64,000 nt of DNA, from assembly GCF_009791395.1 (NCBI RefSeq), contig NZ_WSZK01000001.1, forward strand, positions 62,001 to 126,000, read 5' to 3'. A program made the position numbers and the translations under genes. The notes beneath the pieces are model-generated. The model did no database searches. It worked only from the letters and a program-made list of their open reading frames with translations, and was not told the origin of the DNA. Positions 17,588 through 25,763 of the stretch are shown here, piece by piece. Each line of letters begins with the position of its first letter. Position 1 is the stretch's first letter. Source of the stretch: Halomarina oriensis (GTDB taxonomy: Archaea; Halobacteriota; Halobacteria; Halobacteriales; Haloarculaceae).

Positions 17588-18374
17588 GCACATCAACTGC
17601 GACGTCGACGGGTGCGACTACGCCGGAACCCCGGCGGGTCTGCGCTCACACGTCGTCGCCAAGACGGATGCGGAGCACCGAGCAGCAGCCAACCAGCGGG
17701 CCTGGGAGCACTGGCACCCCGAGACCTACGAGGTCGGTAGCGAGAAAGACGGGTCCAACGACCTAACAAAGGGGTCTGAGGGGGACGAAACCCCTCAGAA
17801 TAGCGAAATTGAGGGGGCAGACGACCCCCATTCGCCGTCGGTCAACGACGAAGACGGCCCGGACGACCCACCGGCAGGGGGGGTTTCGACATCCCCTTCC
17901 GGTGGGTCTGAGGGGGTTGAGCGTACAGAACCAGACGGCACCATGCGACCGACCGCGAAAGGGGATAGGGTCCCCCCTTCGGACCCCCCTCAAGCGGCCC
18001 CTGACGGAGGCTCGGAGTACGATGACCAATGGACGGCCGCAACGAGCGGTTCGACGGCACCCCCTTCCGAGGGGTCTGAGGGGGTTGAACGTACAGAATC
18101 AGACGACACTACACGACCGACGAACGAGGGGGGTCAGACCCCCCCTTCGACCTCCTCTGAAGGGGGGTCGTCGTCGCTCGGTACGTGGCTAGCAGTCGGC
18201 GGTGCCCTGCTCGGGGGGGTCGTCGCGCTGGGTCGGGCTGGGTCTCGACCGACCGTCGACGAGTCGACCGGAACCGGGGAGACCGCGACGGACCCGACCA
18301 CGACCGGGACCGAGGCGGAGAACGATCTCGATGCGGCAATGGGTGGTGCGGTCGACGGAGGTGAGTGGGCGTGA
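17580..18374 (+). CDS. C2H2-like zinc-finger protein with disordered repeats and a C-terminal membrane helix
   Basis: 264 aa from ATG 17580, overlapping the upstream gene. Residues 7-33 make a C2H2-like finger (C7, C12, H24, H33). Residues 50-195 are Gly/Ser/Glu/Pro-rich and contain two near-copies of SEGVERTE plus D-TRPT, reflecting duplicated DNA at about 17908-17965 and 18068-18125. A hydrophobic Gly/Ala-rich stretch (LGTWLAVGGALLGGVVALG) at about 198-216 is a likely membrane anchor, with an acidic tail beyond. Looks like a membrane-attached virion or entry protein with a variable linker; function inferred only. Confidence 0.68.
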   Translation: MSEHINCDVDGCDYAGTPAGLRSHVVAKTDAEHRAAANQRAWEHWHPETYEVGSEKDGSNDLTKGSEGDETPQNSEIEGADDPHSPSVNDEDGPDDPPAGGVSTSPSGGSEGVERTEPDGTMRPTAKGDRVPPSDPPQAAPDGGSEYDDQWTAATSGSTAPPSEGSEGVERTESDDTTRPTNEGGQTPPSTSSEGGSSSLGTWLAVGGALLGGVVALGRAGSRPTVDESTGTGETATDPTTTGTEAENDLDAAMGGAVDGGEWA

Positions 18375-18619
18375 GCGTGCTTCGCGTGTTCCGATTGCTT
18401 CGGACCAACCCGCACGACATCAAACTCCACGGTGCGGTGCTCGGCTGGGGCATCGAGTTCCCGAACTCGGGCTGTTACGTCGACTGGCGACTGACGGCCT
18501 TCCCGAAAGACGACCGGTTGGGCGGCCCCCACGTCAGTATCTACGACACCGTCGACGACGTGGTACAGGCGACCGGTGCGACGCTACGGACGCTGTTCGA
18601 GCGTGAGGTGGGTCGATGA
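18371..18619 (+). CDS. Small hypothetical provirus protein, 82 aa
   Basis: GTG start overlapping the upstream stop. Mixed alpha/beta sequence with GWGIEFPNSGCYVDWRLTAF and HVSIYDTVDDV; no membrane helix. The pattern of strands and the well-conserved-looking core suggest a folded globular protein. I know of no named family. Ends in a four-base overlap with the next ATG. Confidence 0.65.
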   Translation: MSVLRVFRLLRTNPHDIKLHGAVLGWGIEFPNSGCYVDWRLTAFPKDDRLGGPHVSIYDTVDDVVQATGATLRTLFEREVGR

Positions 18620-19215
18620 GCGACGCCGAGGACGTCGACCAGAAGGTGACTCCCGAGGAGGGGGTCGACGTTGACGACGACGTCACTGACGACGCCGAGG
18701 ACGAGACGCCCGAACTTGACGCCGACGAACGCGCGGAGATGGACGTCTCGGACCTCGCGGCGATGGCGAACGAGGAAGACGAAAGCGACGACGACACCGA
18801 AGAGACGGCCGGTGTCGACGCCGAGGGCGATGAGTCAGCCGACGCGGAAGCGACCGAGACGCCCGCCAGTGGATGCGAAGCGGCGTTCACGTACGGCGAT
18901 ATGTACGTGACGGCACTGTCGACGGTGTTGGCGGCCATCGTCCAGCAGCATGCCGATGACGCCGACGACGCCCCCACAAGCAACGACCTCGCCGAGCGGG
19001 CCCGGAGCGAACACGTGCGACTCGACGAAGCGACAAACCGACTCGCCGAGAAGCGACTCGGGGGAACGGCCGTCATGACGCCCGAACAGGCGTTCATCAG
19101 TGGAAACGTGATGTTCGCGGCCGGGGTGCTGATGGAGGAAACGAGCATCGTCGACGATGGGCTGGCCGAGGCCCTGGACGGCGTCGGCGCGGCCGACGGG
19201 GGTGCCGCTGCATGA
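18616..19215 (+). CDS. Acidic provirus protein, 199 aa
   Basis: First 90 residues are almost wholly Asp/Glu with few hydrophobics, so disordered. The second half is helical (MYVTALSTVLAAIVQQHAD; AISGN-like stretch QAFISGNVMFAAGVLM) and may contact membrane or capsid. It precedes a 195-aa partner with a four-base overlap. Unknown function; possibly a scaffold-like or minor capsid protein by position. Confidence 0.63.
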   Translation: MSDAEDVDQKVTPEEGVDVDDDVTDDAEDETPELDADERAEMDVSDLAAMANEEDESDDDTEETAGVDAEGDESADAEATETPASGCEAAFTYGDMYVTALSTVLAAIVQQHADDADDAPTSNDLAERARSEHVRLDEATNRLAEKRLGGTAVMTPEQAFISGNVMFAAGVLMEETSIVDDGLAEALDGVGAADGGAAA

Positions 19216-19799
19216 GGGGTGGCGCGAAAGTGATAGCGAAGAAAATCATCGAGACACCGCTGTTCGACGACGTGATGGGCGTTGTTGGCGCAATCCTGTC
19301 CGAGCTTGAGCGGGACAACCGGGTGGCCGTCCGCGAGCACGTCGACGCGCTTGCCATGGAGGGCATCGATGTCGACGCGGAACTGTCTCCACTGCCCGAA
19401 GAAGACGAACGGGTGGCGACGATTCGAGAAACGGTCCGGGCACTCGTCGACGGCGAGGCGGCGGTCTGGGGGCTGTGGTGTGCAGCCGGTCCCGAGGAGT
19501 TCGACGGGGAGAAAGCGAGCGACTTCGTCGGTCTCGACACCGAGGAGTGGGAGGCGAAACAGACCCAGTGGGGCGACCTCTACCGCGAGAACGGCGGGGA
19601 GACGTTCTCGGGAGCGACCGACCGCGAGATTGCGGACGTCCACCTGCAGGAGACGTTCGGGATGGACGTCGACGAGTTCGAAGAGCGAGTCATCGGGTGG
19701 ACGAAGGCTGACGCCCTGGACGATCTCGTGGCCGGCCCCTCCCGACAGACGACGGCCGTGCTCGAGCAGGCGACTGAGGAGGTGCGCCGTGGGGCGTAG
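19212..19799 (+). CDS. Hypothetical provirus protein before ATPase, 195 aa
   Basis: ATG in a four-base overlap with the upstream gene. Predicted mostly helical, acidic, with aromatic clusters (AVWGLWCAAGPEEF and ETFGMDVDEFEERVIGW). No motif recognised. It overlaps the start of the broken ATPase gene by 11 bp, so they were probably translationally coupled. Confidence 0.63.
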   Translation: MRGGAKVIAKKIIETPLFDDVMGVVGAILSELERDNRVAVREHVDALAMEGIDVDAELSPLPEEDERVATIRETVRALVDGEAAVWGLWCAAGPEEFDGEKASDFVGLDTEEWEAKQTQWGDLYRENGGETFSGATDREIADVHLQETFGMDVDEFEERVIGWTKADALDDLVAGPSRQTTAVLEQATEEVRRGA

Positions 19800-20720
19800 A
19801 GTGGGCACCGGCCAGTCGTGGAACACCTACGCCCGACTCGGTCGGGACCAACCCGGATTCGACGAGGATGCCGACGTACCGCCTGCAGTTCGGGTGCTGG
19901 GGGTGTCGGAGTAGATGCACATGGCGGTGCTGGCGGCCTCGGGGCACGGTAAATCGTGGGTGACACAGGCGCTCATCGAAAAGAACCGCCCGAATTACGA
20001 GTACGGGCTGATTCTGGACTTCAAAGACGAGTTCCGAGGACTTGTGTCGAAGCAACACGGGCCGGGTCTCGCCAAGCACTGGATAGCTGGCGAGCGGGAG
20101 TTAGAGCACTTCACGCCGGACCACTACGACGAGTTGCTTCGACGCAACAAGTGGGTCGTGCTGGCGAAACACTCCCGTATCGACGACAACGAGGACTGGC
20201 GGAGCATCGCGGCGGACGCCATCACCGCTGCCCGTCGACGCGGGGACGTCCTGGTGGTCCTCGACGAGGCCCACCGACTCGCCCCTCAAGACTGTGGCTA
20301 TCCTGACGCGATATCGGGTTTGGCAACGACTGGACGCGGCGAAGTCGTCTCGTCAATCTCGGCGACACAGCGCCCGGCGAGCTTCGATAACGACTTTCTG
20401 GGCAACCAGACCGCTCGATTCATCGGCGGGTTCACCTACCCTGCCGACATCAACGCCTTCAAACAGGCAGTTGAGTACCCTGTTGACGTCCACAAGGTCG
20501 TGGCCACCGACTCGACTACCTGCCCGACGACCTGCTGACGGCCGAGGGCGAGGCGCTGAGCGTCCGGAAGTTCAAAGACGCCGAGGACAACGTGACGTCG
20601 TCCGAATGGGTCTACAGTGACGACTCGGGCGATCTGGCACGCATCGACAGCGCCGACCACTTCTCTCCGGTCTGTGAGCACGTCAGTCCGCAGGGCAAAT
20701 CCATCGACGTAGGGCTATGA
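19789..20720 (+). pseudogene. Genome-packaging ATPase (FtsK/HerA type), broken by amber codon and frameshift
   Basis: P-loop ATPase with Walker A ASGHGKSW (about 19942), Walker B VLVVLDEAHR (about 20248-20277) and a sensor-like SISATQRP. In halo-icosahedral internal-membrane viruses this protein drives DNA packaging. The GTG at 19789 opens a frame (MGRRVGTGQSWNTYARLG) that ends at TAG 19912-19914. The same frame continues at once as MHMAVLAASGHGKSW, so the TAG splits one protein. Near 20505-20514 the frame also shifts by -1: the original frame stops at 20536-20538, while the shifted one runs on with DYLPDDLLTAEGEALSVRKF to 20720. The two lesions leave at most a 207-aa ATPase core starting at 19915. 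Either the provirus is decaying or there are two sequence errors. Confidence 0.8.
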
Positions 20721-20860
20721 GCGAGGCACACGTCACGCTGTACGGGTCGCACGCCGAACGGTTCGAGGAGATTCGAGAAGAGCTCGAACAACAGCGCGGG
20801 TTCGAGGTCGGCCACGCCGACACCGTCCGCGAGTTGATGGCCGCGTGGCCCGGTGAGTAG
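20717..20860 (+). CDS. 47-aa protein after the ATPase
   Basis: ATG overlaps the shifted-frame stop of the ATPase (CTATGAG), which itself supports that stop as the true ATPase end. The sequence HVTLYGSHAERFEEIREEL followed by a second helix (TVRELMAAW) looks like a short ribbon-helix-helix-like or helical-hairpin protein. Function unknown; probably part of the same transcription unit. Confidence 0.6.
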   Translation: MSEAHVTLYGSHAERFEEIREELEQQRGFEVGHADTVRELMAAWPGE

Positions 20861-20922
20861 TCCGGAGAATCGGCTGCACATGTGGAGTAACATGTATCCA
20901 TATGCGGCCAGTGTGTCCGTAT

Positions 20923-21165
20923 ATGGCGACTCACGAGTCTGAAGAGACGACGGTTAGTGATAGTGGGATGATTACGATTCCTGCGGATATCCGCCGCCGT
21001 CTCGATATCGGAGCGGGTGACAAGCTCCGGTGGGACGTCGACGAGAGTGGCCGACTCACCGTTGAGGTCGTTCATCAGCGGGAAGGCGTCTTCGACGACT
21101 TCGAACCCGTTGACGCGGGTGAGACGAACGCAGTTGAGGCCGAACGAGAGTTCGGGAGCGAGTAA
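20923..21165 (+). CDS. vapB: AbrB/SpoVT-fold antitoxin (VapB-like)
   Basis: 80 aa from ATG 20923 (MATHESEETTVSDSG). The swapped-hairpin AbrB core is visible: GMITIPADIRRRLDIGAGD, then KLRWDVDESGRLTVEV. The C-terminal tail (VFDDFEPVDAGETNAVE) is acidic and typical of the toxin-binding segment. It ends two bases before the PIN-domain gene. It should bind its own promoter and neutralise the PIN RNase. An ATG at 20902 is also in frame, but its first seven residues do not fit the family. The pair interrupts the viral ATPase-to-capsid order, so it is an acquired cargo module. Confidence 0.82.
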   Translation: MATHESEETTVSDSGMITIPADIRRRLDIGAGDKLRWDVDESGRLTVEVVHQREGVFDDFEPVDAGETNAVEAEREFGSE

Positions 21166-21167
21166 TC

Positions 21168-21593
21168 GTGGTCGCCCTGCTCGATACGAACGTCCTGTTC
21201 GCCGCCGCCAGCGCCCGTGACCAGTACCATGATCAGGCGCGGGCAATCGTCGGGGCGGTCGACCACGGCGAGCTTCCGACGGGAGTGGTGACAAACTACA
21301 TCGTCGCGGAAGCGCTGAACCTCACCCGCGAGAAGCTCGGCTCAGAGGCGGCGAACGGACTGCTGGACCGACTCATCGAGGGTGCACACTTCGACGTGGC
21401 CCACGCCCCGCACACCGATTTCAACGCCGCGCAGGGGTTGTTCCGACGCTACCCGGCGCTGTCGTTCGTCGACGCCACTATCGCCGCGTTCATGCAGCGC
21501 GAGGGTATCGAGTATCTCTATTCGTTCGACGATGATTTCGACGCCGTAGAGGGGGTTGCGCGTATGGCGACGGCCGACAACCCCTATCGCTGA
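21168..21593 (+). CDS. vapC: PIN-domain toxin (VapC-like)
   Basis: 141 aa, GTG start two bases after the antitoxin stop. PIN acidic residues are in place: Asp6 (LLDTNVLF), Glu48 (IVAEALN), Asp102 (SFVDATIAAF) and Asp121-125 (YSFDDDFD). VapC enzymes are Mg-dependent RNases cutting tRNA or rRNA; the target is not readable here. The length is that of a complete enzyme. In a provirus such a pair may stabilise the element or act against superinfection (inference). Confidence 0.85.
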   Translation: MVALLDTNVLFAAASARDQYHDQARAIVGAVDHGELPTGVVTNYIVAEALNLTREKLGSEAANGLLDRLIEGAHFDVAHAPHTDFNAAQGLFRRYPALSFVDATIAAFMQREGIEYLYSFDDDFDAVEGVARMATADNPYR

Positions 21594-21703
21594 CGTCAAC
21601 AGGGGACCACGCGAGTCCCGCGGGGTATCCGCGTGACACCCCGGATGCAGAGTGATTCTTTGTCGGTTCTTGACGGTCTCGGACCTTTTGATGGGGTAGT
21701 GCA

Positions 21704-22003
21704 ATGTCTGCAATGGACGCTTTTGAAACGCTGGCGGACCCCGATTTCGCAAAGCGCGTCGGGACCGTGTTCGGCGCGTTCTTCGCGCCGACCATCGCCA
21801 GTGGTCTCGTCAACGACTACTCACCCGTGGAGATGCTCAAGGAGATTCCCCAGGAGGGCTACGGCGTCGCCGAAATCGTCGCCGCGCAGTACGCCCTGTC
21901 GGGCGACCTCCGGACGGACGTTCAGATGGGTGGCGGTCTCTACACCGCCGACAAGCTTGCCGAACGCGCTGGCGTGAAGAGCACGATTCAGGGGGCACTG
22001 TAG
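21704..22003 (+). CDS. Small virion-type protein preceding the capsid genes
   Basis: 99 aa. Hydrophobic-aromatic N-terminal half (RVGTVFGAFFAPTIASGLV) followed by a folded-looking C-terminal half ending AERAGVKSTIQGAL. It abuts the small capsid gene (stop directly followed by ATG). In SH1-like viruses a small membrane-associated virion protein lies at this place, so it is a positional candidate for that (inference). Confidence 0.65.
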   Translation: MSAMDAFETLADPDFAKRVGTVFGAFFAPTIASGLVNDYSPVEMLKEIPQEGYGVAEIVAAQYALSGDLRTDVQMGGGLYTADKLAERAGVKSTIQGAL

Positions 22004-22528
22004 ATGACCGATCTGTTCATCATCAACGGCGAGTCTGCCGAGGGTGTCGAAGCCCTGCAGAACGTCCCGACGTCGCCGGACGCGACGGCCATCGCGGAGT
22101 TCTCTCCTGAGCGCGGCATGGCGTTCTTCTTCCGCAACCGGGTCGAGCGCGGCGAGCAGACGCTGGGTCTACCCATCTTTGGGTCGTTCGTCGACGCGAA
22201 CGGTGACCCGCTGCCGGTCAACACCTCGCTGTACCTGGCGCTCAAACTCAAAGGCCGCGCACAGGCCGTGAAGGTCTCCGACCGCAAGGGGAACATCTCG
22301 TTCTACCAGAACTCCGTCGACACCCAGCAGGACGTCGACAACATCGACGGCGCGAAATTCGTCCTCCGACAGACGGAGGAACAGGGTGGTGCGCCGGTCG
22401 AACACATCCGTGTCCGCGACATCGACTCGTTCCGGCTGATGTGCGACTCGTCGGCCCAGATCGACTGGTCGCAGTCCGAGATGTACGTCGACGCGCAGGC
22501 CGTGACCGAGCGCGAACTGGGGAACTGA
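22004..22528 (+). CDS. Small major capsid protein (SH1 VP7-like)
   Basis: 174 aa, no signal or membrane helix, beta-rich throughout (MAFFFRNRVERGEQTLG; LYLALKLKGRAQAVKV; GNISFYQNSVDTQQ). Size, order and adjacency to a second beta-rich protein of about 245 aa, just after an FtsK/HerA ATPase region, match the VP7/VP4 capsid pair of SH1-type viruses, in which single vertical jelly-roll proteins form the T=28 shell. Assignment is by gene order and fold character, not by alignment. The reading frame is intact. Confidence 0.72.
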   Translation: MTDLFIINGESAEGVEALQNVPTSPDATAIAEFSPERGMAFFFRNRVERGEQTLGLPIFGSFVDANGDPLPVNTSLYLALKLKGRAQAVKVSDRKGNISFYQNSVDTQQDVDNIDGAKFVLRQTEEQGGAPVEHIRVRDIDSFRLMCDSSAQIDWSQSEMYVDAQAVTERELGN

Positions 22529-22529
22529 G

Positions 22530-23267
22530 ATGGCCGGAGAGCCAGTGCAGCAGGCGCTCGCGGAGATGCCCCGGACGCCCGACGAACTCTCGCCGAGCGC
22601 GTTCGACAGCTTCGAGACGGGCATCCCGAACACGATGGCTGCCATCGCCAATCTCACCGCTGACGCGGTCCTCTCGCTGCGCGACGGTGCGGTGAAGGTG
22701 GCCGTCCCTGCCTACCAGCAGTACACGTCCAACGCGACCCAGAACGACACGGAGACTATCGACCTGGACCACTCCATCGCGGAGTGCCCGGATTCTCAGG
22801 ACGTCGTCGTGTGGCGCTCGTCGAACAACGGCGTGGCCTACTACGGGTCGCCCGATGCAGTCGACTACCAGAACGGGACCGTCGACGTCACCGACCCCGG
22901 AGCGACCAATGACATTCACGTCTTCTACCTGAGCCGCGCGCCGGCGACGGTCGAACTCGTGAAGGTGTCGACGGACGGCCGGACGACGTCGCGGCCGCTC
23001 TACGAGTCGAACGTCGGTCTCCTGCACCGCCGGAACCAGAACGAGCAGCCCGACAGCATCGCGCTGGGGGACTCCTGGCGGCGGTTCGTCGCCACGGACA
23101 TGGAGTTGCAGGTTCGCATCGACGCGCCGTACACGGCCGCGCTGGCGGTCACCGACGAAGCGAGCGGCGAGCAGGTCACGGCGACCAACGCGCTGCTGCA
23201 GTTCGACGTGACGAACGGCAGCGGCACGGTGCCCGGTCTGGCACAGGTCGTCAAAGACTCGATGTGA
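22530..23267 (+). CDS. Large major capsid protein (SH1 VP4-like)
   Basis: 245 aa, starts one base after the small capsid stop. Helical N-terminus (to about 60), then a beta-rich body with strands such as VKVAVPAYQQYTSNAT, DIHVFYLSRAPATVELV and MELQVRIDAPYTAALAV, consistent with a jelly-roll. No cysteine and no membrane helix. With the preceding gene it forms the two-capsid-protein module of Halopanivirales. Intact frame, so capsid genes have not decayed even though the ATPase has. Confidence 0.72.
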   Translation: MAGEPVQQALAEMPRTPDELSPSAFDSFETGIPNTMAAIANLTADAVLSLRDGAVKVAVPAYQQYTSNATQNDTETIDLDHSIAECPDSQDVVVWRSSNNGVAYYGSPDAVDYQNGTVDVTDPGATNDIHVFYLSRAPATVELVKVSTDGRTTSRPLYESNVGLLHRRNQNEQPDSIALGDSWRRFVATDMELQVRIDAPYTAALAVTDEASGEQVTATNALLQFDVTNGSGTVPGLAQVVKDSM

Positions 23268-23277
23268 GGTAGCTCCG

Positions 23278-23544
23278 ATGACTTCTTTCACACCAACGCA
23301 GACGACGGGGAGCGGCGCGTTCGGACCGACGGTGACGGCCGGCCGACAGCCGGCCACGCCGTCGATGTCGTCGACGACCGACCGCGCGCCCACAGCATCG
23401 ACCGACAACGAGTCGCCACTCACGGCCTGGATTGAGGCATCGCGGTGGACGCGCGAAGACCTCGAACTCGTCTTAGAGGTGCTCTATACGCTCGCTCTCG
23501 TCGGGTCGACGGGACTGGCACTCTACCTCGGGGTGGCGGCGTGA
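23278..23544 (+). CDS. Small membrane protein, VP13-like by position
   Basis: 88 aa. Ser/Thr/Pro-rich N-terminal half (disordered) and one strongly hydrophobic C-terminal helix (VLYTLALVGSTGLALYLGVAA). Single-helix proteins behind the capsid pair are virion membrane proteins in SH1-like viruses; assigned by position only. Stop overlaps the next GTG start. Confidence 0.62.
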   Translation: MTSFTPTQTTGSGAFGPTVTAGRQPATPSMSSTTDRAPTASTDNESPLTAWIEASRWTREDLELVLEVLYTLALVGSTGLALYLGVAA

Positions 23545-24455
23545 GCGTCAACGACGTGCTCGCCGACTGGACCGGCTGGGACGACCTCGCTGACCACGAA
23601 CAGGCGACACTCGAAGCCGCCCAGGCGAGTGTCGCACTCCAGAAGGCACTCCTCGCCGAACTCGGTGGCGACCCCGATGCACTCGGTATCGACCTCGAAT
23701 CGACCGCGACGGTGACGCTTCCCGGCGACGGCGGGGCCGCACCGGACCCCCTTCCGCACGAAGTGGTTGACGTCCCCGCCGACGCCGACGCGTTGGCCCT
23801 GCCGGCCGGCGAGACGACGCTCGTCACCCGCACCGGAATGGTTCAGCATGATTCGGGTGTGCTCGGGTCGTTCACCGGCACGCAGACTCTCACCGAGGCC
23901 TCCTCGCGGACGTTCGAGGGGTTCCGATCGGTGGCCGTCTCGCCCGACGACGTGGTGACGGTTCAGGCCGGCGACCGAGAGCCGGTGCGGGTCCGGCCGG
24001 GCGACACGGTGACGCTCGCCGGGTGGGACATGGAGCGGGTCCGCATCGACGCCGAGCGGCCCTGCCGCGCCGTCGTGGCGCTGGGGACGCGGGCGGACTC
24101 CATCGACGGAGCGCTCGGGACGCTGTCGCTCGCTCGCTCGGGGACTGGCGGCGGGGCCGGCACGTACGGCGCGGTCTTGCTCGGTCCGGGCGACGTCGAC
24201 GGTGCTCAGACGGTGCGCACGGCTGACTGTGAGCGCGTGAGCATCATCGCCAACAACGACAGTGGGTCGGCCGCCGACGTCCGCGTGACGGCGTGCGACG
24301 ACGTCAACGGGGCCGGCACGTTCTACCCCATCGTGGAGGTGACGGGTCTCGCAGACGGCGACCACCATGTGTTTGAGTTGGCGACGGCGCACCGCTTCCT
24401 CAAGGTCGACGCCACGCAGGACGTCGACGTGACGCTCTCGGGGGTGACACGGTGA
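23541..24455 (+). CDS. Beta-rich putative virion/spike protein, 304 aa
   Basis: GTG start. The N-terminal 50 residues are helical; the rest is beta-strand rich with regular Gly/Asp turns (TVTLAGWDMERVRIDAE; ADVRVTACDDVNGAG) and ends with FLKVDATQDVDVTLSG. No catalytic motif. It lies immediately before a YadA-head-like protein (four-base overlap), so it may form the base or partner of a spike. Function inferred from position. Confidence 0.65.
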   Translation: MSVNDVLADWTGWDDLADHEQATLEAAQASVALQKALLAELGGDPDALGIDLESTATVTLPGDGGAAPDPLPHEVVDVPADADALALPAGETTLVTRTGMVQHDSGVLGSFTGTQTLTEASSRTFEGFRSVAVSPDDVVTVQAGDREPVRVRPGDTVTLAGWDMERVRIDAERPCRAVVALGTRADSIDGALGTLSLARSGTGGGAGTYGAVLLGPGDVDGAQTVRTADCERVSIIANNDSGSAADVRVTACDDVNGAGTFYPIVEVTGLADGDHHVFELATAHRFLKVDATQDVDVTLSGVTR

Positions 24456-25114
24456 GCCTCAACGGCGTGACGAAGGTGCCCGACAGCGGGGGCGGCGGTG
24501 GTGAGCATCCAATCCCGTTTGGCGAGATGGCGGATGAAACGAACATCGCTCTCGGCCCGTCTTCGACGGCGACAGGGACGCAGGCGCTCGCTCAGGGGTA
24601 CTTCTCCCAGTCGTCGGGCAACTACGGTGTCGCATACGGCGCTCGAAGCCGTGTCGACGGGCAGGACGGGACGGCGCTGGGCCGGCAGGCCAAGGTGTTC
24701 TCCGACTCGGGGACCGCGGTCGGCGGTGGCGCGTTCGTCAACGACCAGTGGGGCGTCGGTCTCGGGTTCGATACGAGCGTGTACGGCCGGCAGTCGATAG
24801 CTATCGGGGCGTTCGCCGAGACGAACAACACGACCCGAGCGACCGCAATCGGGACGGGAGCGACCGCGAACCTCTCGGACGTGCTGACGCTCGGAGACGG
24901 CGTCAACTACGTTCAGCAGGCCCAGATAGCGGCTCCGGCGGCGGCTGACTCGAAGACGGCGAACGGCGCGAACATGCAGAACGGCATGGTGACGTTTGAG
25001 ATCACCGACGACGGTTCGGCCCTGAACGTCTACGTCAAACAGAACGACGGCGACGGGTTTAGCTCAGATGATGGCACCCTTCTGGCGGGTAGTATCGCGT
25101 TGACTCAACCATGA
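24452..25114 (+). CDS. YadA-head-like beta-roll protein 1 (putative receptor-binding spike)
   Basis: 220 aa, GTG start. Residues 32-148 consist of about eight repeats of roughly 14 residues with the pattern [IVL]A[IVL]G-x-x-[AS]-x-[AS]-x-G (for example IALGPSSTATGTQALAQG, then GVAYGARS and SIAIGAFAE). This is the signature of the trimeric left-handed beta-roll of YadA/Hia-type adhesin heads. The C-terminal 50 residues (GMVTFEITDDGSALNVYV) form a small beta domain that is also recognisable in the second copy. There is no signal peptide or anchor, which fits a virion-attached trimeric spike rather than a cell adhesin (inference). Confidence 0.75.
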   Translation: MSLNGVTKVPDSGGGGGEHPIPFGEMADETNIALGPSSTATGTQALAQGYFSQSSGNYGVAYGARSRVDGQDGTALGRQAKVFSDSGTAVGGGAFVNDQWGVGLGFDTSVYGRQSIAIGAFAETNNTTRATAIGTGATANLSDVLTLGDGVNYVQQAQIAAPAAADSKTANGANMQNGMVTFEITDDGSALNVYVKQNDGDGFSSDDGTLLAGSIALTQP

Positions 25115-25172
25115 AATCAAACAAAACTACGCAGATGACGACGAGAGACACCAACGACGGAGGTAACGGCAG

Positions 25173-25763
25173 ATGAGCACGTTCGAGAAGGACCTGAACG
25201 CGAACCGCGCAGACCTCGGAAGCCCACCTATCGACGCCGACGGTGACGGCACCGTCGAGACGTGGGGAGCGACCGACGAAGACACGCAAGCGGCCGTCCG
25301 TGAGGGCTACTACACTGCCGACGACGATGACGAGTCGTCGGGCACGTCGACAACGGCGACCTCGACGACGTCGACGACCCCCGACAGCCCGTACTCGGTC
25401 GAGAACGACCCTCGGCAGGACGTCCGCAACTGGGACGGTGACTCGTCGAACGCCGTCGACGAAGACCGCGAGGAGACGTACACGTTCGACGAGACCGCGC
25501 CAGGCTTCGGTGCGTTCGGCAACGGCTACGTCCCCGGCAACGGGACACACGAGAACTACAACGGCGAAGACGGTTACTGGTACGGGACCGACCCCGAAAA
25601 CCAGCCAGCGGCGAATGCGCCGGTCTCGGCGGACTGGATCGAGGCGAACACCCACGCACCCGGTGAGGGTACCGGACAGTCGAACGGTGGTCTCGACGCC
25701 AGGACCGTCGCCATCGGCGCGGCAGCGCTCGGAATCGCTGCACTCGTCGGGGGGTCGAAGTGA
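25173..25763 (+). CDS. Acidic protein with C-terminal membrane helix, 196 aa
   Basis: Long polar, Asp/Glu/Thr/Asn-rich part with many aromatic residues (DETAPGFGAFGNGYVPGN; GEDGYWYGTDPENQP) followed by a hydrophobic Ala/Gly/Ile tail (VAIGAAALGIAALVGGSK) as a probable single membrane helix. Orientation suggests a tail-anchored virion membrane protein. The TSTTATSTTSTT stretch could be a linker. GTG of the next gene overlaps the stop. Confidence 0.66.
   Translation: MSTFEKDLNANRADLGSPPIDADGDGTVETWGATDEDTQAAVREGYYTADDDDESSGTSTTATSTTSTTPDSPYSVENDPRQDVRNWDGDSSNAVDEDREETYTFDETAPGFGAFGNGYVPGNGTHENYNGEDGYWYGTDPENQPAANAPVSADWIEANTHAPGEGTGQSNGGLDARTVAIGAAALGIAALVGGSK

Noticed and set aside
19912-19914. 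Pyrrolysine or other readthrough of TAG in the ATPase.
   Set aside because: No pyrrolysine genes in the window, and haloarchaea use TAG as a normal stop, for example at 20858 and 27834.
20500-20520. Programmed -1 frameshifting in the ATPase gene.
   Set aside because: No slippery heptamer or downstream pseudoknot seen. With an additional amber codon in the same gene, mutation or sequence error is simpler.
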